Source: Amphirosellinia nigrospora (taxonomy: Eukaryota > Ascomycota > Sordariomycetes > Xylariales > Xylariaceae). Taken from it: a stretch of DNA of 64,000 nucleotides. The stretch lies in contig SCHM01000002.1 of the NCBI GenBank assembly GCA_004123355.1, forward strand, positions 9,397,569-9,461,568, given 5' to 3'. How positions within the stretch are numbered: the stretch's first letter is position 1; each line of letters starts with the position of its first letter. The position numbers and the translations under genes were made by a program. A model generated the notes under the pieces. It made no database searches, was not told the DNA's origin, and saw only the letters and a program-made list of their open reading frames with translations. Shown in pieces: positions 1 through 10,783 of the stretch.

Positions 1-3000
1 TTACGCTTTCTCATGAAACCGTCAATCACAGATCAAGTGGTGGATCACCATAGGTTCGCTCCCACCTCTCAAAGGGTCTGTCGCTTCCTAAGCCCACTAA
101 ATGTCCACTGTGGCTGGACGAGCTGACTGCGCTAGGCGGGCATGGCAGTGCTCCGTGCAGGCCCCGTAGTTCTGGGGAGCGAGCAAGGCTGAAGAGATCT
201 ACTGTCCTAAGAAGGGAGTAGTTTGGACCCTAGAGTGGACTAGACTAAACTATAAGTCCTACGGCATACCTAGTCTATTTGGAGTCCTACAGAGATTATA
301 CTTGTCTACCATACCAGTTACTGGGTTTTCACCCAGTAAGGATTCAATTGCTATTGTGCGATTATCCCAATAAGCAGAAACAGAAGCAGAAATTGACTAT
401 ATTTTCAGATAGTCAATAAAGCTAGGCCCGACTGTTACCCAATGACTTGGTGTTGCTGACAGGTGGAGTACATTAGGTAGTCAGTCTGGTGTGTTCCTCT
501 TGTTGCCATGCAGCATCAGCACCCCGCTATGGAGAGCAAAGTACCTGCCAGTCGATGGCGGCCGGGTAACAAAATATTCCTTCGTTCTGGTGGTAATAAA
601 ATTGCAAACTGCCCACATGCGGTGCTAGTGAGATGAAGATAGCTTAGGTTCCACATCAACAATGGAGAGAACTTGAAGAAAAAAAGTACCTGCCCAGGGT
701 AGATAAGCACGCAGCTCGTACGATTAACATGGACAAAGGGATTACCTGGTAGCTTGTAGGAAACACAGAACATAATGATGTATCCTGAAGGCCGGGATGC
801 CACGTGTGATTCCGTATATAGTATCAGAATGAGAGCATGGGGAGAGGTACAACATCTTATAGTCTTATGCTGTGTTAGTTCGTCGGTCTCGTTAAGAAAA
901 GGCACATTAACTGACCTATCAAAGTAATGGTATTCTACATATCAAAAATAGCTACCGGATAGATAAGACTGCCAAGAAAAAGTATGAAAGCAGCACGGTC
1001 GTTTATTAAAACCAATTGCAACCTTCCATAGATTTTCTCAGCTGTATCATCCTGGATGCTTGTCGATGAGATTGCAGAGCTTCTCACTCATGATTACTGA
1101 TAGGTAATATTGGGAGCAGATAACTTCGAAATTCGCGGTGTAGTGATCTTCATAACAAAAGCACGTTCGGCGGATTCACGTACAAGCAGTGAAGCGAATC
1201 CATCAGTGTAGGCACCGTAATTCGCCCACTGATATAGGGAGAACTTCTCTACACGACTCACTACAGCCGTTCACCGCTCTTGATTTTGATGGAGTCCCTG
1301 ACCCCGCCATTTAAAGACTTGGCTGGCGCGTGGAACCCACCTAGTCAATAGGTGCCTGCTACCTACCTAAGTACCTATAGGGACTAACTCTCTCGAGGTC
1401 CTATGCCAGTAACGTCTTTTCTTGGTCGCTGTATTATTTTCCTCAATTATGGTCAAATAAAAGGAATTGATCGGGTTTAAACATGATCGAACACTACCCC
1501 GCTCGGGGCTCCAAAGTTGTTCAGCTTTGGAACGGTGCCCTACAACAATAAGCGCGGGAATATGAGGCTCAGCTAAGCTCAGCCTCCATCGGGGGTAAGA
1601 AAAGGTTCCCTGAACTGTGTGTGGAATCTGGTAGCTTGATTAACAGAGCTAAAACGTTGAACAGGCAGGTCTGAAGCAGAACTGCAGTAAATTTGCGCTA
1701 TCAAATCTCTAACAAACATCATGTACTCAATGTCTAGAAGTTATGAATGTTACCCAACGCCTTACAAAATAAGGCTGTCCCCGACTTACAGATGTGTGTC
1801 GGGGACTGAACACTTGACACCCCCAACCAGTCAAATCGTCTCTGGGCGTTCGATAGTGTCTAGACCAGGTCGGTTTGGGGGCCATTGACCATCGAGGGGC
1901 GGGCGGAATCTCGACAGCCGCACGGAGCTGCAAGAATCCGGGGTTCAAGCTAGAGATTCGTTGGGGGTCCTAGTTTTCGACGACGTGTCTACGACAAAAA
2001 AGGGGATTTTTGGATGCGAACAGGTTTAAATGCCTACTTTCTCGAGAAGTCGACAACTACAGATCGCATGTCTTCTATGTTGCTTTCGCTGCCTAGTCAA
2101 AGAGACAGGACAGGACGTTTCAGAGCCAAGACCAGGCGAGTCTCAAACCTCGCTTCGACACACCACAACGTGGCCTGCTTACGGGGTGTCTCCAGAAAAG
2201 CGCGGCGGATGTACCTGTAGAAGATGTCCAGTCGGCGTTCCCGTCCCAGTGTCGTATCTGATCTGCACCTTGCAGGGTCAACGACATGCATTCAACCCTT
2301 CTACTACTACACTACACTACCCGTTTCTGCTCGTTGTAGTTGAATTTCAGGAGATCCTGTCCAGTCCAGTCTGCTGTAACACTAGATTTCGCAACGTTCG
2401 CCAGAACCGACAAGGGACGCAATGTCAATTGCCATATTTGGAGATTCACAGGATAATATGGGATACATTCAATCCTAATCTGACGTTTTATCAATAAGAC
2501 ACCGGTCGACACGGCGCATCCGTTACGGCTCGTCCTTCTTCCTCTGCTTATGGGCTTCGCAATATGCAACACGTGCATATAAAACGTGGCTTCGAACCCG
2601 CTTAATGTTGATTTGCCCATATATGAGGCTCTTACATTATTTATTCATATCTGGTTTCGTGGGTAGCTCTATGTCCCATTTCCTCTATTCTATACCTTCC
2701 CTTCTCTATGTCTTGGATTATGTACATCCATCGGTCACTTGTACTGCTGAGCCCACGTGATAATGACTTCTTTCAAGGGCTGGGGCTACTGTCCCTTGAT
2801 TCTCCTACCATATAAGCCGCCTCGTTTTATGCCGTTCCATTTATGTGCCTGTCTCGGTACCTAATATGGGAGCTATGTGGTTTGGTGATGTACTATCTAA
2901 AATACGACGCTGAAACTTCGAGTGGGTGTGTGACATCACCCATAAACCTCGTATATTCAATCAGGTCGGATGATTCACTTCGAATTGTTTCACTCTATAG

Positions 3001-4453
3001 AAAGGTACTGAGGTAACAACACTCTGCCATCTCAACGAATCACAATAGAAATTGACATAAGTACAAAGAGGGAGGCAAATTGGCATTGATTAGTGGACAG
3101 CTTCAAGGCGTGGTTGTTGTATGGATAGTTGATATTGCTAACCTTAGTCATTCATCACGTCTCTCATGTATTGTAGCCGATTAGCATTCGCCCCTATAGG
3201 ATAATATGATAATAATTATAGTTGCATATAGCTGAAGCTTCACAATCCAACCTTGGACAAGTAATATGGACGTCGGACTGGCTACAATCCACATATGCCC
3301 TGTTAGGAGGCGTATGTTCTTTCCATTTAGTATCACACGGCCCTGCTCTACGATTTGTGCCAAGTCCTCATGCACTCGAATTGAGCTCGGCCAATATTAG
3401 CGATAATTTAATACTATCTGCTCCAAGCAACGCTCCTAAACCTAGCAGTAGAAGAGGCATGAGGAAACTCCGCGTGCTTTACGCATCTACGAACTCGCAG
3501 TAAAAGTATGAATTTTAGTCACAGGCTGGCGTCTATTGGTTCATCACTTGAGTGACCTTATTCGCCAACACGTTCTCGTCAGATTATCAGTGCACATATA
3601 TTTAATAGCTAACCAATAGGTAGGGATTGAACTGTCAAGCGGGCTTTCGTGATATTTCATCAAACGGCTTGCTCAGATTCTGGGTGTATAGTTTAGCTAA
3701 GGAGGTCACTGGGTTCCGTGATTTGGCAATCAGCCTGTAGTTTAACTCATCCGAGAAGGCAGTAGGTAATGTGTCTAGATCTAAACTCAGGGAGATCCCG
3801 ACATCTACAACCACAACTAGTGACACGACACTACTTCCTCTGCCTGAGATGGCCTCGAGTGCTATCTCGAGCCCTTAAATGACTTCGCTTCTTCTTGCCA
3901 ATAAGAAGACCATTGACGAGCGAATCCCAGAAAGCAACGCAAGCGACTTCAGGGTCCCTTGTGGGCGACACATATATCAGTACAGTAAAGAGTTGCCTTA
4001 GTTGGGATTAGGGGAAGTTATAGAAAGTCAGTTATTTTTCGAACTGTTTTGCTCTTATGCGATCCCCGCTCTCTCGGGCCCAAAAGCAAGAGCGGCTATT
4101 GGACGTAAATCTAGATGAAGATACCTGCAGATTGAGGCGGGTAGTAGAAATAGAAAACATAAATACTACAGCTTCTTCGCTACCTGGCAACCCATGTGAC
4201 ATATATCTGCTCAAGCCAGTAGCCTGATAGTTCAACCCATTCTCTCTATATTATTTGTGTGAGGGTAGTTTGGCCAGTACCCTTAACCGCAAGACGTGTG
4301 TTATATATATCCAGCATAGTACAAGAGGGCAAGGATATCCATGTATACGTCTAGAATCAAGGAGGCCCAAGTGCCCAGCCAGGTCACCCTGATGGAACAC
4401 ACCTGGTCAGCTGAAATGGTAAACAAAATTATCCCTCAAAAACCCTCAACAAC
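1..4453. other. Gene-poor stretch, left edge
   Basis: I find no protein gene here. The open frames are short, overlap on both strands and match no family I know. The stretch is of ordinary base composition, not strongly AT-rich, so heavy RIP is not evident. It holds two short perfect hairpins near 318-417 (listed separately) and several TACCTA/TAGGTA words, for example around 1361-1380. The first 450 bases are the most structured part; I could not tie them to a known repeat family. Confidence 0.5.
318..417. repeat. Two successive hairpins sharing a TTTTCA loop
   Basis: Hairpin 1 is TTACTGGG (318-325), loop TTTTCA (326-331), CCCAGTAA (332-339): a perfect 8-bp stem. Hairpin 2 is ATTGACTAT (392-400), loop ATTTTCAG (401-408), ATAGTCAAT (409-417): a perfect 9-bp stem. 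The stems differ but both loops contain TTTTCA. I see no gene next to them. They could be part of an unrecognised repeat or a structured RNA, or be coincidence. Confidence 0.5.
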
Positions 4454-4589
4454 GCCCGGTTAGCTCAATCGGTAGAGCGTGAGACTCTTAATCTCAAGGT
4501 TGCGGGTAAGCAAACATTCAAGAAAAAAAAATGTTATCGGTGGATTTGTGACTAACCTTAGCGTGAAGGTTCGACCCCCGCATTGGGCT
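4454..4589 (+). tRNA. tRNA-Lys(CUU) interrupted in the T-arm by 63 nt
   Basis: The gene folds as tRNA-Lys: acceptor GCCCGGT (4454-4460) with ATTGGGC (4582-4588), D-arm GCTC/GAGC, anticodon arm TGAGA-CTCTTAA-TCTCA (4480-4496, anticodon CTT at 4487-4489), variable loop AGGTT, T-loop TTCGACC (4570-4576) and 3' T-stem CCCGC (4577-4581). The 5' T-stem GCGGG (4502-4506) is separated from the T-loop by 63 nt. Taking the insert as 4506-4568 (GTAAGC...GTGAAG) and removing it gives a perfect 73-nt tRNA. There is no intron at the canonical 37/38 site. The A box and a B-box-like GGTTCGACC (4568-4576) remain intact, and T runs follow at about 4632. Whether the transcript matures is unknown. Confidence 0.85.
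4506..4568 (+). other. Spliceosomal-type intron-like insert inside tRNA-Lys
   Basis: The insert begins GTAAGC, contains the full fungal branch-site word TGACTAAC (4549-4556), and ends AG 13 nt after the branch adenosine (4555). A nearer AG (4560-4561) is only about 6 nt from the branch point, probably too close to be used. Its 63-nt length is typical of introns in this window. The exact ends are ambiguous by one base (4507-4569 is equivalent) because a G lies at both edges. It has a run of nine A near 4522-4530 and AACCTT (4554-4559), which is complementary to AAGGTT (4496-4501) of the tRNA. What is seen is the sequence; splicing by any machinery is inference. Confidence 0.6.
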
Positions 4590-5038
4590 CAATTCCTGAT
4601 GCCTCTCATTAAATGGGAGCAGCGACCAAACTTTTTCCTTTTTTCTTCATTATTCCTTCCCTTACTCATAGGCTCTATTCTTTTCATTTCATCCTGTTAC
4701 TTTCTACTCATTTTTCAACCTCAAGCTCAAATTTATCGCGTCTATTCCGATTTTGCTGCGATCTGGTACTAGATAACGATGTTGTATACCTATAGGTATA
4801 GACCTTTAACATGATTGCGTTTTACATATAGCGACAATACTAGATTATTTGATCCAAAGCAATATTTGCTGCTTTGATGCCATGCTAAGTTGCCGAGGTC
4901 TCCGTGTTGCTAACGTCGTTGGATTATGCAGGACTGGAGGGGCCACTACCTATGACCCTGATCTATATTCCCTCCGACGCGTCAGGGTTTGCATAGTATC
5001 CTTAGCATCACTTACGGTCAATTCAATTCAATTCAATC
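4590..5038. promoter_or_regulatory. Spacer between tRNA-Lys and 5039 gene
   Basis: T-rich runs just after the tRNA (about 4632-4650) could end Pol III transcription. The rest is the promoter and leader of the downstream gene. A pentanucleotide microsatellite (ATTCA repeats, about 5018-5037) abuts the start codon at 5039, so it would lie in the 5' leader. Confidence 0.4.
5018..5037. repeat. ATTCA microsatellite
   Basis: Three full copies of ATTCA (5021-5035) with partial copies on both sides lie immediately upstream of the start codon at 5039. This is a simple tandem repeat in the presumed 5' leader. Confidence 0.85.
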
Positions 5039-5624
5039 ATGGTAACAGAAACAAGCCAAGACGCGCTTCTTGAACGTGCCATTGACAATGCAGACGAGCA
5101 TACTCTACGTACAATCCTAAGGTCTATGTGTCAAGCCTCAGAAGCATGCCGCAAGGAAGCAATGGACCGGATGCTTGTGTCACGGAAGCGTGATATCATA
5201 GAATTATCCGACTCGTCCGACGACGACACCCAGAAGCGGGTCAAGACACAGCAGAAAGTCGAAGATACACGAGAACTGAGGTTCGAGATATGCAAGACTT
5301 GCGATAAGACATACGATGTTACACTCAACAACAATACCGCGTGTCAGACGCACACCGGTTAGCTGCCGATTCCTTTCAATGCCTGTGCGGCTATGTGGAT
5401 GTTGACACTTTGGTACCATTTTTCTAGGTGAACTTTATATGGACCCAGACGTTTTCTCAGACGATGACGATGTTAATTATGGTGGTCCTGGACTCATTGA
5501 TGTCCATACGGATTGGAGGCGTGAAGAATGGCCGCACGGGTTTATTTGGGAGTGCTGTGACAAGAATATTAATGAGACGGCCTGCCAAATTCAGAGCCAT
5601 ATTCCCAAAAAGCATCATGCCTGA
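5039..5624 (+). CDS. Conserved fungal hypothetical protein, Cys/His-rich
   Basis: Two exons: 5039-5357 and 5428-5624, with a 70-nt intron (GTTAGC...CTAG); the split Gly codon keeps the frame and gives about 171 residues. The N-terminal 45 residues look helical, followed by a basic/acidic linker with KRDII and a DSSDDD patch. The C-terminal half holds CKTC, ACQTH, an acidic FSDDDD stretch, WECC, then AC...H...HH. This spacing suggests metal binding. I recognise the layout (Cys pair, Asp/Glu-rich middle, GFxWxCC near the end) as a common Pezizomycotina uncharacterised family, but no function is known to me. The frame is intact. The first ATG after the ATTCA repeat is taken as the start. Confidence 0.7.
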
Positions 5625-7378
5625 ATCTAGTATGTGGAGCGCTTAGTTTGTTTCCCCGTAGGTAAAACTAACCTATCCACTACAGACCAACCATCCTCAC
5701 TTGATCGTTTTGGGATTGTTGCACTCTACCTAGTCTGCGTCTATGGTTGACCACGTCCAGATGTTTGGGGTGTGCTACGAATTGAAGCCCTGGTCGTGGA
5801 TTTAAGAGTTGCTGCGATGATGTTGTGTTCTGGGAAAATAATCACAACACTGGACGAACTACCTATAGGTACTAAGTAGCAGCAGAAACAGCACAAACAC
5901 ATACCCGTAGCAGCAACATAACTCGTACTTTTTAATGATTAGTAAGTTCCTACCATTTTTGTGACGATGTTCTTCGCAATTGGGTTCCTATCTAGTTTAA
6001 GGCAAGGTAGGTAGTCTCCACTTCCTCCTTCCATGTCTCATATGACCTATCTAGTTCCCAACGAACTGCATATGTGTGACCGCCTCCGTCCCTCATCGTG
6101 TTCCTCATCCAATTTGCACCCTCTTAGCACATGATTTATTTCTATATTTCACTCCTACTCCTAATTGTCACGTCTTCCAGTTTGCTAAGACTTAACCCGT
6201 ACCGAAGCACTCCTACGAATTAATCTCGCGGGTCACGTTCTGTTCAAATCAAGTAAGTACGTTGTCGAAAGTACTGGTGATTGCAATCTATGGATTCGCC
6301 CGTCTATTGACGGAGGCTGAATCAACCAAGTGAAAAGCTCCGTCTCATTGGAAGCTTCAGCATCACCTCATCAATTGCCAATTGGACGTTCCCCAGAGCC
6401 CGGTTCTATTCTCTCATCTGCCCCTACCCCTGTCTTCAACCCGCTCGCTGACTCGTCTAGCACCCTGATCTGTGTCGTATAGCAGGATCTCAGGTCAGAA
6501 ACGCAGGCCCAGTATATTTCGATCAGATTCCGATCTATCAAGGCCGGTCCAATCCAAGGTGGACCGCCCATGACCTCATAACAGTCACTAGCTGGGTAGT
6601 CTGCAGTTGCATCAAGCTCTGTGGTGGGCCGTGTGAAATCTTTTTGTACTACCAAATTTGTGCGGCCTTTTGGTGCCCGTGTCCTATTATCTACCCCCTG
6701 GCACTAACCGTCCTTCTCGGACCGTCTACTGGGGTTCATCGCGGGTGCTGTGGCTCTTGGAAGCCTCCCCGATTGAATTGTAGAAGGACAGTAGGTACCT
6801 GGGTAAAGGGCAAGACCCCGCTAATAACCCCGCGAAAGTCGCCGTGGCTCCTAACACCTGGCCAGAACCTATGGGAGCCTGGCGCCGAAGCGCCAGAGCT
6901 GATGGTCATAGTCCCCTACCTCCGTCTCCTTCTTCAACAGCTGAAGAGCATTTGGGACAGGAGGCCAGAAAACCCACAAAGGATTCAGTCGTCCAACAGC
7001 CTACACCCACCTTAATATATTTGTTCTCCGTAGTCTTTTTGGCCGTTGTGCTGGTAAGTTTTGTTCACAATGGCTTTTTATTCAGTTCCCAGATCCTCGC
7101 TAGGGGCTATCTAGCATGGACCCCGCAGCACGCAGCTGGGTCTATGCATGACATAGGTACTCTGGCGCAATGGAATGCATTGTACCCTTGCTGATTGCCC
7201 CTCCAAACCAGGTTGCCCAGCTCTTTCTCGCCGATAGCAAAGTCCAATATCTTCATATATTCACGTCGCATCCTTTTCAAAGGGCATTTTCCTCTCCCCG
7301 GCTGCCATTGTTGAAGATACTGTCTGTGAAAGTCCACACCCATTTGCGACCTTGCCGCCGATATCCCCAGCCCTCACC
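5625..7378. other. Intergenic, upstream of glucokinase
   Basis: No gene is supported. Several open frames of 60-120 codons occur between 6371 and 7380, but they overlap on both strands, lack family resemblance and have no intron structure. The last few hundred bases should hold the glucokinase promoter and leader. TAGGTA/TACCTA words are scattered through the stretch, for example near 5862 and 6790. Confidence 0.4.
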
Positions 7379-9104
7379 ATGACGGGTTCTCTGGTAGAAG
7401 AAACGAAGCGCATTGTTGCGCAATTCGATTACACGAACGATGATCTGAACAAAGGAGTGCAGGAGTTTCTGCGCCAGATGAGTATGATTAGCAAACCCAC
7501 CCAACATATTTGTCGCTCTTGAGCTGCATGTTAATGTTGTTGACAGACGAGGGACTACACAAAGATGGCACCAGCTTGAGCCAAATTCCGACTTATGTTA
7601 CTGGGGTGCCAAATGGCACTGAGAAGGTTATTGATCATTTTGTATTATGTATGTTCTACCTAAACTAACAACTCTATAGGGATTGTATATGGCCGTCGAT
7701 TTAGGAGGCACCAACTTCCGAGTCTGTTCAGTCCATCTCAATGGCGACACCACCTTCGACCTCACATACAGCAAGGTCGCTATCCCAAGAGAGCTGATGG
7801 TTGCCAAGACCTCCAAGGAACTATTTGGCTTCCTGGCTAAACAGATCGAACTCTTCTTGAAAACACATCACGAAGATCATTTCGAAGCACACATTCGCCG
7901 GCGCCAGAATTCGAAGGTAGCTGAAGGGTATGAGGAGGAGGAAATCTTTCAACTTGGTTTCACATTCAGCTTTCCAGTTCAACAATTTGGGATCAACAAG
8001 GGCTCCCTTATAAGGTGGACTAAAGGGTTTGATATTCCAGATGCAGTTGGCAAGGATGTCTGCGCTTTATTACAAGAGGAGATCGATCTACTTCATCTTC
8101 CTGTCAAGGTGGCGGCTTTGGTAAACGACACCGTCGGCACACTAATGGCACGTTCGTACACATCGCCCGGAAAGACTGGTACGCTTATCGGAGCTATATT
8201 CGGCACCGGGACAAACGGCGCTTATGTTGAGAAGATTACAAACCTCCAAAAGTCGGTGGATGGTGACTATGATAAGTCAACTGGCGACATGGTAATCAAC
8301 ACCGAATGGGGATCATTTGATAACCAGCTCAACGTATTACCCAACACCCCATATGATGCCAAGCTCGACCGGGACAGCGTCAACCCAGGTATACAAATTT
8401 TCGAAAAGAGAGTATCTGGAATGTTCCTGGGAGAAATCGTCCGTCTAGCCATTGTCGACTTATACGAGAATCCAAACCTATCTCTATTCAAGGATGCCAA
8501 TTCAAGCGCAGGTGGCCAGAAATCTGCTACGCGAATCGGCGACGGCTCAGGCTTACTCGAGCAATGGGGCCTTGATAGCTCATTGATGTCAATTGCCGTG
8601 GCTGATTCTACGCCTGAGCTTTCAAACTTGCGGAAGGAGCTTGACTCGCAACTCCAGATACGCTCTGTTTCAGTTGAAGAGGCACAAGCTTTTAAAGACA
8701 TCTCATATGCTGTCGGTCGCCGAGCGGCAAGGCTATCGGCTGTGGCCCTGGCCGGCATAGTAATCCAAAGCGGTAAACTCAAGGAGGCCAATGACGAACC
8801 CCTGGATATCGGAGCAGATGGCAGTCTCGTGGAGCACTACCCTAAATTCAGAGACATGATTTACGAAGCCTTCGGGAGTATTGAGGGTATTGGCGCTGAG
8901 AGTGCTGAACGGATCCGCATCGGAATTGCCAAGGATGGCAGTGGTGTTGGCGCAGCCTTGATCGCATTGGTGGCAGCAGGCATGGAGAAAAAGGGCGTAA
9001 TAGACGGGCTCGCGCGCTCAAGAACGCGGCAGCTCAAAAGCTTGTGGGAGCTATACCGTCTCTTGGCACATCAACGACGTTGGTATAGAAGAGATGGGTG
9101 TTGA
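7379..9104 (+). CDS. glkA: Glucokinase (hexokinase family)
   Basis: Phosphorylates glucose with ATP at the entry to glycolysis; cytosolic. Three exons: 7379-7481, 7547-7626, 7680-9104, giving about 535 residues. Visible motifs are the phosphate loop DLGGTNFR (about residues 68-75), the hexokinase signature LGFTFSFP followed by GSLIRWTKGF, the catalytic Asp in VNDTVGTL (about 211), FGTGTNGAY, and a C-terminal KDGSGVGAALIAL. MAVDLGGTNFRVCSV with SKVAIPRELM fits the glucokinase (GlkA/Glk1) branch better than HxkA. All intron phases agree. The tail after GMEKKG is unusual: about 35 Arg/Leu-rich residues that I would not expect, so the true end may lie elsewhere (a missing base in the AAAAAGGG run near 8988-8996, or an unrecognised intron). 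Confidence 0.92.
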
Positions 9105-9568
9105 TATAAATAACGATTGACTCTTCACGGTTATTCCTGTATAAGCATGTTTTGATGACTTAATGCAATCATGATTCTGAATAATTCTGTCCATCCCTAA
9201 GAGAACCCAACTCATACCAAAAAACAACAACCGTGCTACTACGATGTCTCTTGTTGTCTACATGATTCGTCTATTTAACTACACTAAGATCCTATGTTTT
9301 TTTCGTTGTTTGTTTGTCTTGCGACCCCATTACTTTTTGGCCATAGCTTTTCTCATCAACTCTTCTACTAGTTGAAGGCCGTTCTATAAACTTTCTTGTT
9401 CCTATCACCAAATGGTTATTGCGTTTACGGATGCTTTAAATAATGTGATGCTGGTTTGCTCTCGCCGGGACCGGGCAACATGTTTATCCGCTAGAATGAT
9501 TGAACTCTTTGCCTTGAGCATGTACGTAAGAAACAATGAGTTCTGAATTTGTCGCGGTCCTTCAAGTA
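9105..9568. terminator. Convergent 3' intergenic region
   Basis: This is the spacer between the 3' ends of glucokinase (plus) and the N-acetyltransferase gene (minus). It is T-rich, with runs of T near 9297-9320, as expected of fungal 3' ends. No gene is seen. Confidence 0.4.
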
Positions 9569-10783
9569 TCAATTACCAAACGCAGCGGCGGGATACGTGC
9601 GGTCCCGCTTCTTACGAGCAGAGGAGCTGCTCCGCGAACTCGCATTACTGCCGGGTACGGACAGATTGTTGGCCCCGGTTTTGCTTGATTGCATTTCCGG
9701 CGGTAAGTCGTTCCATTCTCTCTCGGGCCTCGAATTCTGGAATGATTGGCCCGGCGTGCTTCGACTACTGCTTGGTAGTGGGTTTGGAGGGGGACGGCTT
9801 GTTGGCGGTGGTGCAGTGGAAGTAGTGGGAGAGAAAGGGTTTTTGAAAGGAGTTCTATAGGTGGGGGCGGGGTACCACCCAGTGGTGAAGCTGGCTGAAT
9901 GTCAACGGGCAAGTTCGCGACAGCGGCCGTCACGCTGCTACCGGGGCCCGTCGCCTTGGTCTCTCTGTCTGTCCCAGTACTAAACCCAGAACCACTGAGT
10001 CCGAGCACGGCTCCGGGCCCAATCTCCCGGCGTACGATCCACGCGCTGTCCGGATGTAGCTTGTGATAGTACTTCTTAACCTCGTCAACGCGCGCAAAGC
10101 CCCGTGCCATGTACCATCGTAAGCCTTCATCGTTCTGCGTCCAGACGTGCGCCCACACCGTCTCGCACGCAAACTCACTGCGCGCTGCATCGGCGACAAC
10201 CTCATCCAGAAGCGCGGCCGCGAGCCCGAGGCTCCTGTACGGCGACAAGAGGACGAGGGATTGGATGTACAGCGCGTTCGGCTGCGCGGAGGGTGTCGTC
10301 GGGCCGCGGGGCACGTGAGCTGTCTACGGTGCCGGCATGGAAGGGGGAGGGCTCAGGACGGCAGACGAGACCCCCTATTACCTTCTCGGGCGCATTGGGG
10401 CCCTTCTTGTCGTCACGCCAGAGGATCACGCGGCTGAAAGCGCCCGACGAGAGAGGGTCCGAGAGCCGCGCGTAGAAGGAGTCGGGGTAGTTGACTGGGA
10501 GGAGGAGGGATGTGATGCGCCGCAGGGCCGGGATATGCTCGGGCTGGATGCGAGATATCGAGGCCTGTGGATGCAGGTTCGCTGGCCGAGATGGCGGTGC
10601 TGTAGCTGTGGGTTGTGTCGTTGTCGTTGTCGTTGTCGGTATCGGTGTCGATAATGCGGATGGAGGGGTAGTTGAAGCTGTGCCTCGTTTCGAGGCGGAG
10701 GGAGGGGCTGCGTACGTTGGCTGCTTTGGACGGAAAAAGTTGCGTATCGAGGATTGCGCATTAGTGTTAGAGGGGAGCGACAT
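9569..10783 (-). CDS. NAA50-like GNAT N-acetyltransferase with N-terminal PIP box
   Basis: GNAT-fold acetyltransferase resembling NAA50/San. The start is ATG 10783; an intron at 10327-10282 (46 nt, GTAGAC...GCAG) joins FHAGT to PNALYIQSLVLL. Family features are LPVNYPDSFY, the acetyl-CoA loop YRSLGLA (R-x-x-G-x-A) and VKKYYHKLHPDSAW, all aligning with human NAA50. Residues 10-17 read QSSIRNFF, an exact fit to the PCNA-interacting PIP consensus (Q-x-x-I/L/M-x-x-F/Y-F/Y), followed by RPKQP and a long Thr/Pro linker. The C-terminus changes frame near 9850: the natural-looking tail (SFQNSRPE..., ending KKRDRTYPAAAFGN, stop 9569) needs one extra base. NAA50 is known to act in N-terminal acetylation and cohesion; a replication-fork role here is inference. 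Confidence 0.75.

Noticed and set aside
1-450. Left edge as part of an LTR or other mobile element
   Set aside because: No terminal repeat pair, primer site or coding part could be identified; hairpins alone are not enough.
4496-4571. AAGGTT direct repeat around the tRNA insert as a target-site duplication of a transposon
   Set aside because: Removing the DNA between the repeats deletes the needed T-stem; only the GT...AG boundaries restore the tRNA.
9549-10475. Plus-strand frames antisense to the acetyltransferase
   Set aside because: The minus strand has the GNAT motifs and a clean intron; the plus frames are shadows.
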